Source of the DNA: Chloroflexota bacterium
GTDB lineage: Bacteria; Chloroflexota; Anaerolineae; Aggregatilineales; J027
Assembly: GCA_003697365.1 (NCBI GenBank)
Contig: RFGP01000077.1
Location: forward strand, 1 to 48,548
Direction: 5' to 3'
DNA length: 48,548 bases
Shown here: piece by piece, positions 1 to 7,930 of the stretch
How the letters are laid out: each line of letters opens with the position of its first letter
How positions within the stretch are numbered: the first letter of the stretch is position 1
Program-made: the position numbers and the translations under genes
The notes under the pieces: generated by a model
The model's database searches: none
What the model saw: the letters and a program-made list of their open reading frames with translations, nothing else
Told to the model about the DNA's origin: nothing

Positions 1-1
1 A

Positions 2-118
2 GGGGTTCGCAATGCTAGTGAATCTAGTCGTTATCTTGTTGGGGGGGGTATCTATGTTTATGATACGGCTACAGATGCTGATTGGGATGCTTTTGCCGCG
101 TTTTGGTTGGATGAATAG
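2..118 (+). CDS. 3' end of an unidentified gene (partial)
   Basis: The frame is open from the window edge to a TAG stop at 116-118 and encodes 38 residues. The C-terminus reads ...GGGIYVYDTATDADWDAFAAFWLDE, with an aromatic and acidic tail. The stop lies 12 bases before the rpe start on the same strand, so the two are probably co-transcribed. The fragment is too short to assign a family. A second frame in the same stretch also stays open to a TGA overlapping the rpe start, but its composition is less protein-like. Confidence 0.45.
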   Translation, partial: GVRNASESSRYLVGGGIYVYDTATDADWDAFAAFWLDE

Positions 119-130
119 GATGTATGCATC

Positions 131-787
131 ATGACTTTATATAAAATTGCGCCCTCTATTTTGTCTGCTGATTTTGCACAATTAGGGATTCAAGTGAAAA
201 AAGCTATAGAACATGGGGCCGATCAAATTCATATTGACGTGATGGATGGGCGTTTTGTGCCTAATATCAGCATGGGAGCATTGGTTGTTTCTGCATTACG
301 TCCTCATACAACGTTACCACTTGATGTGCATTTAATGATTGTAGAGCCAGAGCGTCATATAGAATCTTTTGCAAAAGCAGGCGCTGATATTATTACGGTG
401 CATTTAGAAGCAAGCCCTAATTTACATCGTACTTTGCAGTATATTCGTGATTTGGGAGTAAAATCTGGTGTGGCTATTAATCCTCATACTCCCGCTGATC
501 ACATCGCTGAAGTATTGCATATGGTTGATAATATTATTGTGATGACGGTGAATCCGGGTTTTGGTGGACAGGCGTTTTTGCCTGAAATGATGCCAAAGGT
601 CACTCTATTACGTGAACGATTACAAGGGCGCAATGTAGACATTACCGTAGATGGTGGCATTGATGATGAGACAATTGCTGTTGCGAAAGATGCTGGGGCA
701 AATGTCTTTGTAGCAGGTAGTGCAATTTTCAACGCGCCAGAAGGCATTGGCCAAGCATTATCACGCTTGAAGAGCGCTATCGGATAA
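131..787 (+). CDS. rpe: Ribulose-phosphate 3-epimerase
   Basis: This cytosolic (beta/alpha)8-barrel enzyme interconverts D-ribulose 5-phosphate and D-xylulose 5-phosphate in the pentose phosphate and Calvin pathways. The 218-residue length is typical. Family motifs appear in order: APSILSADF (7-15), the metal/catalytic segment HIDVMDG (34-40), DVHLMI with a metal His (65-70), VNPGFGGQ near 140 and the catalytic Asp in VDGGI near 174. The ATG at 131 gives the canonical N-terminus just before APSILSADF, although the ribosome-binding site is weak (GGATG about 8 bases upstream). It probably follows the preceding gene in an operon and ends at a strong bidirectional terminator shared with ileS. Identification is secure from motifs. 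Confidence 0.96.
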   Translation: MTLYKIAPSILSADFAQLGIQVKKAIEHGADQIHIDVMDGRFVPNISMGALVVSALRPHTTLPLDVHLMIVEPERHIESFAKAGADIITVHLEASPNLHRTLQYIRDLGVKSGVAINPHTPADHIAEVLHMVDNIIVMTVNPGFGGQAFLPEMMPKVTLLRERLQGRNVDITVDGGIDDETIAVAKDAGANVFVAGSAIFNAPEGIGQALSRLKSAIG

Positions 788-797
788 AACTAAGATG

Positions 798-830
798 AAA
801 CTCGCCCAAATAAGGTTTTGGGCGAGTTTT
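798..830. terminator. Bidirectional rho-independent terminator between rpe and ileS
   Basis: There is a perfect 13-bp stem (798-810 with 817-829, AAACTCGCCCAAA and its complement) with a 6-base loop. A-rich and T-rich flanks mean that both strands end in a U-rich tail. It lies between the stops of the converging genes rpe and ileS, so it can serve both. Confidence 0.85.
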
Positions 831-838
831 GTTAGCTA

Positions 839-3800
839 TTAAATGCGTTTAATAGCGAGCTTCAGCGTTTCCCCATCAAGTTCTAATGTCTCGATTCTGT
901 CGGCATCGTCATATAATGAGCTTTGCCATACTTCAGCGAGTGTTTCGCCCATAATGTAGTCTTTATGCACTTCTAGTGCTTTCTCAGCTTGGCCTTTTGC
1001 TTCATAAGAAAGTGCAATGCGATCACTGAGATCGTAATTGGCATCCTTACGCATATTTTGAATCGCTCGCACAATCTCACGTGCATAACCTTCTAGGATC
1101 AAATCTTCTGTTAGCTCTGTGGTCAGTGCTGCCATATAACCATGATCAGCAGCGACTGCGTAGCCTTCTTGCCCACTTTGGCTAACAATGACTTGTTCGG
1201 CTGAAAGAGAAAATGTCTTGCCATTTACTGATACTTCAATTGATTCGCCACTGAGTAAGGCTTCTCCCCATTGGCGTGCTTGTTCACCTTCAGCACTGAC
1301 GATTGCTTGCCGCACGGCGGGGAAATCGCCGCGCAATTCACGCCCTAAAGTGTCAATGGGCTTGAGCGAATAATTGACCATGCCCGCACTACTTGCTAGA
1401 TCAAGCACGCGCACTTGCTTGACGTTTAATTCATCGGCAATCATATCTGTTAGTTGCAGGATTTGCTCTGGGTCTTCATCAGAAGGCAGACCAAAACTCA
1501 CTTCTTTAAGTGGTTGACGAACTTTTAGCTTAGCATTGTTGCGTGCGGCGTGCCCTAAACTAACTACGCGCTTGACAACAGCCATTTGATGATTCAGTTT
1601 TGGATTAATCAGTGCTTCATCAAATTCTGGCCACATCGCGAGATGCACACTTCTGCTTTCATCGCCTTCTGTTGATAGGTTACGGTATATCGCTTCTGAC
1701 AAGAAAGGCATGGTTGGGGCCAATAATTTAGCAATCGTCAACAAACACTCATAAAGTGTCTGATAGGCCGCCAATTTATCTTGGCTATTATCGTTTTGCC
1801 AAAAGCGCCGCCGTGAACGACGAAGATACCAATTGCTTAAATTATCAACAAAACCTTCTATTGGTCGTGTTGCGCCTAGCACATCATAAGTTTCATAGGC
1901 TTGGGTTACATCACGTACAAGTGTATGTAACTCGCTAAGAATCCATTGATCGAGGAGATCGCGTTCAGCAACAGGAATTAAAGGCGTTTGAGGATCAAAT
2001 TGATCGACGTTGGCATACGATACGAAGAAGCTGTAAACATTCCACAAAGTCAAATAAAAGTTACGCAAAACTTCAGTGATGCCGGGAATGTCTTTGTTGC
2101 CTTTATTGTCATAACGCCAGCCAAAACGCTTTTGATCGCCCGGTTGGCTTGCTGTGAACATATACCAGCGCATAGCGTCTGCCCCATATTTTTCGATAAC
2201 TTCCCATGGGGAAACGGTGTTGCCTCGACTCTTCGACATTTTGCTGCCATCATCAGCCATAATATGACCTAGACAGATCACATTCTTATAAGCAACAGAG
2301 TCAAATACCATTGTTGCAATGGCATGTAGGCTATAGAACCATCCGCGCGTTTGATCCACAGCTTCACAAATATAGTCTGCGGGGAATTGTTCTTTGAAGA
2401 TTTCTTGATTATGTCGTGGGTATCCCCATTGAGCAACAGGCATCGCACCACTATCGAACCACACATCAATCACTTCTGGTACGCGGCGCATTGTTACGGT
2501 TTTACCGTTAACGGTTTCTTGCCAAGTGATCTCATCAACATAAGGGCGATGTAAATCTAGATCGCTAAGATCGCGGCCCACTTTTTGTGATAATTCTTCT
2601 ACACTGCCGATGCAAACAGCATAGTCAACTTCAGGATCATCAGCTACCCAAACTGGCAAAGGCGTTCCCCAATAACGCTCGCGTCCTAATGCCCAATCTT
2701 TAACATCGGCTAACCAGTTTCCGAAGCGTCCTTCTTTTACATGCTCAGGCACCCAGTTGATGGTTTGATTGAGTTCGACAAGTCGATCACGAAAATCTGT
2801 GGTGCGGATGAACCAAGTATCACGTGCAAGATACATCAATGGGGTTTTGTCGCGCCAATTATGAGGGTAATTGTGCTTATATTTGGTGAGATGGAAGACA
2901 AGCCCACGTTCACGTAAATCGCGTGCGATCACGTCATCCGCATCTTTAAACCACATACCCGCCACCAATGTAACTTCATCTTTAAACGTGCCATCAGAAT
3001 TTACAGTGACGATCACGGGTAAGTCATATTTTTGGGCGGAGGCCATGTCATCTACACCAAAGGCAGGTGCTGTATGAACAATCCCTGTACCATCTTCAAT
3101 GCTTACATAATCCGCAGCAATAATGCGATAGGCCTTGTCTTCATCTACTGGGAAGAAAGTATAAAGCGGTTCATAGCGTCGACCGACAAGGGCTTCACCC
3201 TTCATCTCAGCGACCACTTCATACCCACCATCTTCTTGAACAACTGGCCCAAGAACTTGTTCCACAAGGTTTTTGGCAAGATATAAATATTCTTCGGGGG
3301 CATCAGCTGACACTCGCCCTTTTAGTTTTACGTAATCAATATCGGCCCCTACTGCAAGTGCAACATTTGCGGGCGTTGTCCATGGGGTTGTTGTCCAACC
3401 AAGATAGTAGGTATTTTCTTCATCAACCGCTTTGAAGCGGATATAGATGCTTGGGTCTTCAATTTCTTCATAACCTAATGCAACCTCATGGCTAGAAAGT
3501 GCTGTTCCGGACGTAGGAGAATAGGGCACGACCTTATAGCCTTTATAGAGAACACCCTTATCCCACAGTTGGCGCAACAGCCACCACACGCTCTCAATAT
3601 AATCATTGGTCAATGTGGCATAAGCGTTTTCTAGATCAACCCAAAATGCGATGCGTTCAGTGAGTTCATTCCATTCTTTGATATAGGTGAAAACACTTTC
3701 ACGGCATTTAGCATTGAATTCTGCGATACCATAGCGTTCAATTTCGCTTTTTTGTTTGATGCCTAGTTGTTTTTCTACTTCAATTTCAACAGGCAGACCG

Positions 3801-4063
3801 TGAGTGTCCCAGCCGCCTTTGCGCAAGACGTAGTAGCCACGCATTGTGCGATAGCGCGGAAACATATCTTTAAACGAGCGTGCTAGAACGTGGTGACTGC
3901 CCGGCCGACCATTTGCTGTTGGGGGGCCTTCATAAAATACGTAGCGCGGCCCAGATTCCCTTTCGTGCATAGTACGTCGAAAAATATCATGTGCTTTCCA
4001 AAAAGAGAGGACTTCTTCCTCTAAGGCAGTAATATTGACATTCGGTGATACCGACTTGAACAT
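839..4063 (-). CDS. ileS: Isoleucyl-tRNA synthetase (IleRS2 type, GXHH signature)
   Basis: This class I synthetase charges tRNA-Ile with isoleucine. The 1,074 residues fit the family. The catalytic Rossmann domain opens with GPPTANGRPGSHH: the usual HXGH signature is replaced by G55-S56-H57-H58. KMSKS is canonical (608-612). The CP1 editing domain shows TTTPWTTPAN (224-233) and VHTAPAFGVDD (329-339), the APAFG form typical of eukaryote-like IleRS2. The anticodon-binding region follows. The ATG at 4063 has a strong AAGGAGGAG site 6-7 bases upstream. The gene lies 104 bases after a compact minus-strand gene run that starts with a T-box leader at 7469-7735, so it is probably the regulated target of that leader. 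An extra internal promoter in the 104-base gap cannot be excluded. Identification is certain. Mupirocin resistance is inferred from the motif. Confidence 0.97.
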   Translation of the reverse strand: MFKSVSPNVNITALEEEVLSFWKAHDIFRRTMHERESGPRYVFYEGPPTANGRPGSHHVLARSFKDMFPRYRTMRGYYVLRKGGWDTHGLPVEIEVEKQLGIKQKSEIERYGIAEFNAKCRESVFTYIKEWNELTERIAFWVDLENAYATLTNDYIESVWWLLRQLWDKGVLYKGYKVVPYSPTSGTALSSHEVALGYEEIEDPSIYIRFKAVDEENTYYLGWTTTPWTTPANVALAVGADIDYVKLKGRVSADAPEEYLYLAKNLVEQVLGPVVQEDGGYEVVAEMKGEALVGRRYEPLYTFFPVDEDKAYRIIAADYVSIEDGTGIVHTAPAFGVDDMASAQKYDLPVIVTVNSDGTFKDEVTLVAGMWFKDADDVIARDLRERGLVFHLTKYKHNYPHNWRDKTPLMYLARDTWFIRTTDFRDRLVELNQTINWVPEHVKEGRFGNWLADVKDWALGRERYWGTPLPVWVADDPEVDYAVCIGSVEELSQKVGRDLSDLDLHRPYVDEITWQETVNGKTVTMRRVPEVIDVWFDSGAMPVAQWGYPRHNQEIFKEQFPADYICEAVDQTRGWFYSLHAIATMVFDSVAYKNVICLGHIMADDGSKMSKSRGNTVSPWEVIEKYGADAMRWYMFTASQPGDQKRFGWRYDNKGNKDIPGITEVLRNFYLTLWNVYSFFVSYANVDQFDPQTPLIPVAERDLLDQWILSELHTLVRDVTQAYETYDVLGATRPIEGFVDNLSNWYLRRSRRRFWQNDNSQDKLAAYQTLYECLLTIAKLLAPTMPFLSEAIYRNLSTEGDESRSVHLAMWPEFDEALINPKLNHQMAVVKRVVSLGHAARNNAKLKVRQPLKEVSFGLPSDEDPEQILQLTDMIADELNVKQVRVLDLASSAGMVNYSLKPIDTLGRELRGDFPAVRQAIVSAEGEQARQWGEALLSGESIEVSVNGKTFSLSAEQVIVSQSGQEGYAVAADHGYMAALTTELTEDLILEGYAREIVRAIQNMRKDANYDLSDRIALSYEAKGQAEKALEVHKDYIMGETLAEVWQSSLYDDADRIETLELDGETLKLAIKRI

Positions 4064-4167
4064 AATCTCCTCCTTATTAAGTTAACCGTATATTTGATAG
4101 TTGGTAAAAATTAGCTTGTCCAACTGTCAAAATCGCTGCTCAAAACCTGTGTACTGGAAACATACAC

Positions 4168-4656
4168 CTAGTCATAAACGAGTATCCGAAACCGAGTAAA
4201 TGGCCCTTCAGGATAGTTGGTTGCAATATAAACTTCCCAACTATAACCTGTGACATCTTCATCTTTGGTGTAGCGGCACGAACCTAACGTTACAAAACTC
4301 TCTGTGGAATTTTGTGTGCCGTCAGGGTTACAAATGAAAGGTTGTGTTGTACAGCGTGCCCCATGTTCATAATAAAATGAGGCAATTTCGCACCCGCTTT
4401 TTTCAGTAGTGTAAAAGTAAGTTCGGCTTGCAGAGCCACTTTGCCCTTCTTCCTTTTCTAGTACGACATCATCTGGGATAGGGATTTCAGGATCACCGCC
4501 TAATACAATCTCAGAAAGCGGCCCAGCAATTTGTGTGAAGATATATGCAGTTATGATTAAGGCTAGAATGCCAAACGCTGCTATAACCCATAATGGTAAA
4601 AATGACGAACCTTGCGGTGCCTGTTCTGGTGAAGGTGAAGATTGCGTATTATCCAT
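4168..4656 (-). CDS. Single-pass membrane protein, paralogue of its upstream neighbour
   Basis: The function is not recognised. From the ATG at 4656 (AAGGA eight bases upstream) the protein has about 162 residues: a short Ser/Pro/Gln-rich cytosolic tail, one hydrophobic helix (LWVIAAFGILALIITAYIF) and an extracytoplasmic domain of about 120 residues. That domain carries the pattern FYYEHGARC followed by further Cys residues, which suggests disulfides. An upstream in-frame ATG at 4674 would overlap the previous gene by 13 bases and lacks a ribosome site. The architecture and the FY...C pattern match the preceding gene (FYLEQMDSC), so the two look like diverged paralogues. It is probably co-transcribed from the T-box promoter towards ileS. 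Confidence 0.8.
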   Translation of the reverse strand: MDNTQSSPSPEQAPQGSSFLPLWVIAAFGILALIITAYIFTQIAGPLSEIVLGGDPEIPIPDDVVLEKEEGQSGSASRTYFYTTEKSGCEIASFYYEHGARCTTQPFICNPDGTQNSTESFVTLGSCRYTKDEDVTGYSWEVYIATNYPEGPFTRFRILVYD

Positions 4657-4661
4657 GATTT

Positions 4662-5171
4662 TTATCCTTGCCACTGATCATTGGTGATGACAACAACTTC
4701 ACCTGTCAAAATACCATTTTCATCACGTATTGGCTTAATTTCTACTCGCGTGAATTGTGTGAACCCCAATAGTTCGTGTGATCGATCTTTTTGACAGACG
4801 TTAGTATGGAATTGTTCTGGGGTGGGCTCTGTTTGTTCGGACAAGCGAATGCAAGAATCCATCTGTTCAAGATAGAAAGCCTCAATATCCGCAACAAGCG
4901 AAGGACTCATACCAGCGAAAACCCCTTCATAGCGTTGTGTTCTTTGGGTGTCAGATATTTTCTCTTCACTAATGAGCTGTAAGCCCGGATAGTGGCGTAA
5001 GCGAATGGGCTGGCTTCGATCATTGCGCGCATCAATATATACGAATGCTGATATAAGCGTCACAACACCGATAAGGACAAGTAGGCCGAGTGTAATACGA
5101 ATGATCCAACTATCAAGACAGTTATAGCGCTCAATTTGTTCAACTGTGTTTGAAGTACGAACGTTACTCAT
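4662..5171 (-). CDS. Single-pass membrane protein of unknown function
   Basis: No family is recognised. The 169 residues comprise an N-terminal cytosolic segment of about 22 residues, one transmembrane helix (IIRITLGLLVLIGVVTLISAFVYI, about 24-47) and an outer domain. The outer domain includes YPGLQLISEEK, a segment reading DIEAFYLEQMDSC and a second Cys in NVCQKD. The domain ends in a predicted beta-rich stretch (GEVVVITNDQW). The start follows the upstream TPR gene's stop by 7 bases, and an AAGGAAG lies rather far upstream (about 14 bases). The gene is tightly packed between the TPR genes and its paralogue, consistent with one transcript. Position and topology suggest a cell-envelope role, which is only an inference. 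Confidence 0.78.
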   Translation of the reverse strand: MSNVRTSNTVEQIERYNCLDSWIIRITLGLLVLIGVVTLISAFVYIDARNDRSQPIRLRHYPGLQLISEEKISDTQRTQRYEGVFAGMSPSLVADIEAFYLEQMDSCIRLSEQTEPTPEQFHTNVCQKDRSHELLGFTQFTRVEIKPIRDENGILTGEVVVITNDQWQG

Positions 5172-5178
5172 AAAAAAT

Positions 5179-5961
5179 TTATACTTCCTTTTTTAATATT
5201 TCGCGCATTTTGACAACATCACTTGCAATACGTCGTCCATAGTCGCTGTTGGCATGACGACGCGCTTCTGTCTGCCAATAAGCAAGACCTGCAGCGTTTT
5301 TTTGCATGATGTTATAAGCGCCGAGCTGTTCTTCCTCTACTAAATTGTAGAGTAGATAGTTGATAAACAATGTTCGGTATTGTTCTAGGTTCAAAACACG
5401 AGCTGCGGATTGTGCTGTTCGGATAACGTCCTCTTCAGGGGCTTCTTGTAAGTGTAGGGCAAGCGCAATATCTGCTCGAATTGCCTTACGGCCGCCATTT
5501 TCTAATGCTTGTTGGAGCAACTCAATAGCTTTATCGTATTGACCTTGTACCATGCGGGTTCGCCCTAAGCCGAATAATGCTTGAACATGTTTAGGATCAT
5601 ACGAAAGTGCTTTTTCAAGATATGCAGCACTTTTTTCTAATTCTCCCATTTGCCGATAGGTATTTCCTAACAGCGCCAAAGCATCTGCAGAAATGTTTTC
5701 TTCGGGGATTGTCGATAGTAAATTCGCAGCAGCTTCAAAGTCGCCTTGTAAATAATATCGGCGAGCAGTTGTAATTGTTGAGGAATGTTGCCCCCAACCG
5801 AAAAGTATCCATAATTGCAGTGCCGCCATCAACACCCCTAATCCTATGACGATAGGCAGCATTTCTTCAGGGTCACGACCGCGTGTGATGAGAAAAATTG
5901 CGCCGCTAATAAGGGCGGTAACAATGAATGCTAAACGTAGGCGTGGGTCTTGTAAAATCAT
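5179..5961 (-). CDS. Membrane-anchored TPR protein
   Basis: The 260 residues begin with two hydrophobic helices (about 8-26 and 34-55, including LAFIVTALISGAIFLI and PIVIGLGVLMAALQLWILF). A helical domain of tetratricopeptide-like repeats follows from about residue 65. Repeat signatures include GDFEAAANLL, ALLGNTYRQMGELEKSAAYLEKAL, DPKHVQALFGLGRTRM and GQYDKAIELLQQAL. TPRs mediate protein-protein contacts, and the partner is unknown. The ATG overlaps the stop of the upstream TPR gene by 4 bases (ATGA), which indicates translational coupling. The similar layout suggests that the two TPR genes arose by duplication or act together at the membrane. Confidence 0.85.
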   Translation of the reverse strand: MILQDPRLRLAFIVTALISGAIFLITRGRDPEEMLPIVIGLGVLMAALQLWILFGWGQHSSTITTARRYYLQGDFEAAANLLSTIPEENISADALALLGNTYRQMGELEKSAAYLEKALSYDPKHVQALFGLGRTRMVQGQYDKAIELLQQALENGGRKAIRADIALALHLQEAPEEDVIRTAQSAARVLNLEQYRTLFINYLLYNLVEEEQLGAYNIMQKNAAGLAYWQTEARRHANSDYGRRIASDVVKMREILKKEV

Positions 5962-6959
5962 TGTGCTGCCCCAAAGATTTTTTCGATAGAAATCTGATGA
6001 AATACAATGACCCGTTCTGCTAGATGAATATCTTCAGCGTATATGTGGCGCACCGTTTCCGCTTGTGAATCTTCAAGAATATTTTGCCATTCTTTTAGAC
6101 CGCGTTTTTGTTGTGCCACTTTTTTAAGGGTATTTTCGGCTTTTTCAGTTTGACCAAGTGCTGCATAGGCGCGTGCTTGCCATAAATAGCCTAACAATAA
6201 TAGGCGGCTCTCTCTTAAACCATGTGCAATGGCACGATCAATATAATCGATAACACTTTGATAGTTACCAAGTCGATCTTCGATTAGGGCTAAGTCATGT
6301 AATAATGCCGGGCTTGTTTGCGAACGTTCAAAAGCTAATAGGCTGTAATACCGTGCTTTTTCAAAATTCCCCATCTGCACATAAATAGCAGCTAAACCAC
6401 TATATCCACGCGGATCATTTTCATCTAGTGCGATCATTTTTTCATAGTCTTGAATTGCTGCTTGGGTTTGACCATCTAACTGAAATAAGCGCGCGCGGAA
6501 ATCTAGATGCTCAAGAACCTTTGGTTCAGCACGAATTAGTTCACTGATGGTATTGATTGCGGCTTGGTAATCTTGGTTGCGCATGTGCTTAATGGCTGTT
6601 TTGTATTCCATGATAGTTGGTTCACGGATGAAAAATTGGGCAGCTAATACCCATCCAAACGCGCCACCAAGCAGGAATGGCAACCAAGCGCTTGGTGCGA
6701 TCACTGCTAAAATGGCTAAGCCGAGCGCAGGTAAAATGCTAAAAAACAAACGGCGTTGACCATAAGGCCCTAATTTGCGCCCGATGATGATCGTCGCAGA
6801 TGCGAGAAACACGATGAATAGCAAGCTCTGGACTGTTATAACCCAGTCACCATCTGCTACAAATCCGAGCACAGCGCTGACAAGTCCTGTAAAAATCAAA
6901 GCAAGTATAAGGGCACGCACGTTGGCTGGCCCTAGCCATTGTTGAAAATCTCGTAACAT
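5958..6959 (-). CDS. Multi-pass membrane TPR protein
   Basis: The 333 residues start with four closely spaced hydrophobic helices (about 13-110: ALILALIFTGLVSAVLGF, LLFIVFLASATIII, LFFSILPALGLAILAVI and LPFLLGGAFGWVLAAQFF). A cytosolic-type TPR region follows (about 120-300), with units such as QDYQAAINTISELI, GQTQAAIQDYEKMIALD, PRGYSGLAAIYVQMGNFEKARYY and GNYQSVIDYIDRAI. No enzymatic motif is seen. The ATG lies 1 base after the GNAT stop, and the gene end overlaps the next TPR gene by 4 bases, so this is a clear operon member. A scaffold or assembly role at the membrane is an inference. Confidence 0.85.
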   Translation of the reverse strand: MLRDFQQWLGPANVRALILALIFTGLVSAVLGFVADGDWVITVQSLLFIVFLASATIIIGRKLGPYGQRRLFFSILPALGLAILAVIAPSAWLPFLLGGAFGWVLAAQFFIREPTIMEYKTAIKHMRNQDYQAAINTISELIRAEPKVLEHLDFRARLFQLDGQTQAAIQDYEKMIALDENDPRGYSGLAAIYVQMGNFEKARYYSLLAFERSQTSPALLHDLALIEDRLGNYQSVIDYIDRAIAHGLRESRLLLLGYLWQARAYAALGQTEKAENTLKKVAQQKRGLKEWQNILEDSQAETVRHIYAEDIHLAERVIVFHQISIEKIFGAAQ

Positions 6960-6960
6960 A

Positions 6961-7440
6961 TCACTTCAACCGATACCAAAAATGATCGATAAATTCAGAG
7001 GCTCCCTTAGCTCGCCAAAATGCTTGTGCCATAGGGTGCAAATGCATAACCGCCACTTCTACTACTTTAATGTCTTGGGCAAGGAACCACTCTCGCATTG
7101 GGTTCAGCAGTGCCGTTCCTACGCCGCCAACATGAGCATGGCCATCAACACCCAGTTCGGCAATGTAGCCATATTTTTGTTGATAGTAGAATAATGGGCG
7201 TTCAAGAATAAGGCCGATCATAAATCCAATAATACGACTGTCTTTTTCTGCTATTAAGACGTGTGCAGCGGGGTCATCTAACCATGTATGAACTTGTTGC
7301 CGCCATAATTGCGGTGCATGAGATGTTATCCGCAAGCGCGGGTCCATCGTGGTTGCGATTTCATCCATAATGTCCGCCCACAATCCCTCTAACTGTTCTA
7401 GATCAGGGTGCATCGCGGGCCGTACTTGAAACGATGCCAT
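6961..7440 (-). CDS. GNAT-family N-acetyltransferase
   Basis: Members of this family transfer an acyl group from acyl-CoA to an amine; the substrate here is unknown. The core pattern is present: MASFQVRPAMHPDLEQL at the N-terminus, the beta4 strand HVLIAEKDSRIIGFMIG and the CoA-binding region (ELGVDGHAHVGGVGTALL, a variant of V..xxRGxGxG/A). It ends with VMHLHPMAQAFWRAKGASEF. I chose the ATG at 7440 with AAGGAG about 12 bases upstream. The longer reading from 7470 starts inside the U-run of the leader terminator, with no ribosome site. It is the first gene behind the T-box leader and is followed after 1 base by a TPR gene. Confidence 0.88.
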   Translation of the reverse strand: MASFQVRPAMHPDLEQLEGLWADIMDEIATTMDPRLRITSHAPQLWRQQVHTWLDDPAAHVLIAEKDSRIIGFMIGLILERPLFYYQQKYGYIAELGVDGHAHVGGVGTALLNPMREWFLAQDIKVVEVAVMHLHPMAQAFWRAKGASEFIDHFWYRLK

Positions 7441-7468
7441 ATCGTTTATTTGCTCCTTCGTTACCATC

Positions 7469-7735
7469 AAAAAAGCTCCCGTCCTTCAAGGGACGAGAGC
7501 TTTCGGTCTCGCGGTTCCACCCTAGATTCTTCGTACCTAGTAGAAGTGTACGAAGCACTCAGGTCACTAAGATAACGGTCTAGTCGCCGCCGACGCTTAC
7601 TAGCGCAACAACGCGCGTTCGGGTCGGAACTCCGAAAGGATAACCAACAACCGTACTATGCTAGGCTTACACCGTCCCTAGCTCGCTGAAATAGCCATTA
7701 GGTTTGTTGGTCGTGTTTTCATCATCGTTTTTTTG
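7469..7735 (-). ncRNA. T-box riboswitch leader (probably tRNA-Ile responsive) with terminator
   Basis: Read on the minus strand, the leader contains all main T-box landmarks. Stem I has an AGCGAG element (7686-7681 region) and a terminal hairpin GCTAGG...CCTAGC whose loop holds GGTGTAAG. After this come a CCGTTATC element and the diagnostic AGGGTGGAACCGCG (7523-7510), which can form an antiterminator. A competing terminator follows: a 12-bp stem AAGCTCTCGTCC/GGACGGGAGCTT (7502-7473) and a T run. By alignment to well-known T-boxes such as glyQS, the specifier lies just 3' of the stem ACCAACA...TGTTGGT. The loop reads U-AUC-C (AUC at 7641-7639), an isoleucine codon, which matches ileS at the end of the gene run. 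The base after the codon is C rather than the usual purine, so the specifier is less certain than the class. Confidence 0.9.
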
Positions 7736-7751
7736 GTTCTATATGGTTTTT

Positions 7752-7780
7752 ATTCTAAATGAGAGATGTCTTACAGGCAA
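7752..7780 (-). promoter_or_regulatory. Sigma-70-type promoter of the T-box operon
   Basis: On the minus strand there is TTGCCT at 7780-7775, a 17-base spacer, and TAGAAT at 7757-7752. This would start RNA near 7745, just before stem I of the T-box leader. Position and spacing support the call. It has not been tested experimentally. Confidence 0.65.
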
Positions 7781-7930
7781 TATCTTTTGGGCATTAAATT
7801 TTAGGGAAAGTGTTTTTGAGGTATTTTTTCGGTACAATACATTATTAGTAACTTGCATAGTTGATGTAAAATGGATGAAGCATTAAACCCTTGAGTTGTC
7901 TTTACAGAATAAGACAGGATGATTTAACTC

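Noticed and set aside
4083..4160. Imperfect hairpin with a TTGACA box before ileS, considered as a second promoter or leader
   Set aside because: TTGACA lacks a good -10 at 16-19 bases, and the hairpin has a mismatch and a long loop. It is kept only as a remark in the T-box finding.
7704..7886. A 60-codon open frame on the plus strand between the T-box leader and the PLP-fusion gene
   Set aside because: It overlaps the T-box promoter and leader on the other strand, has no ribosome site and is Phe/Val-rich in an A/T-rich region.
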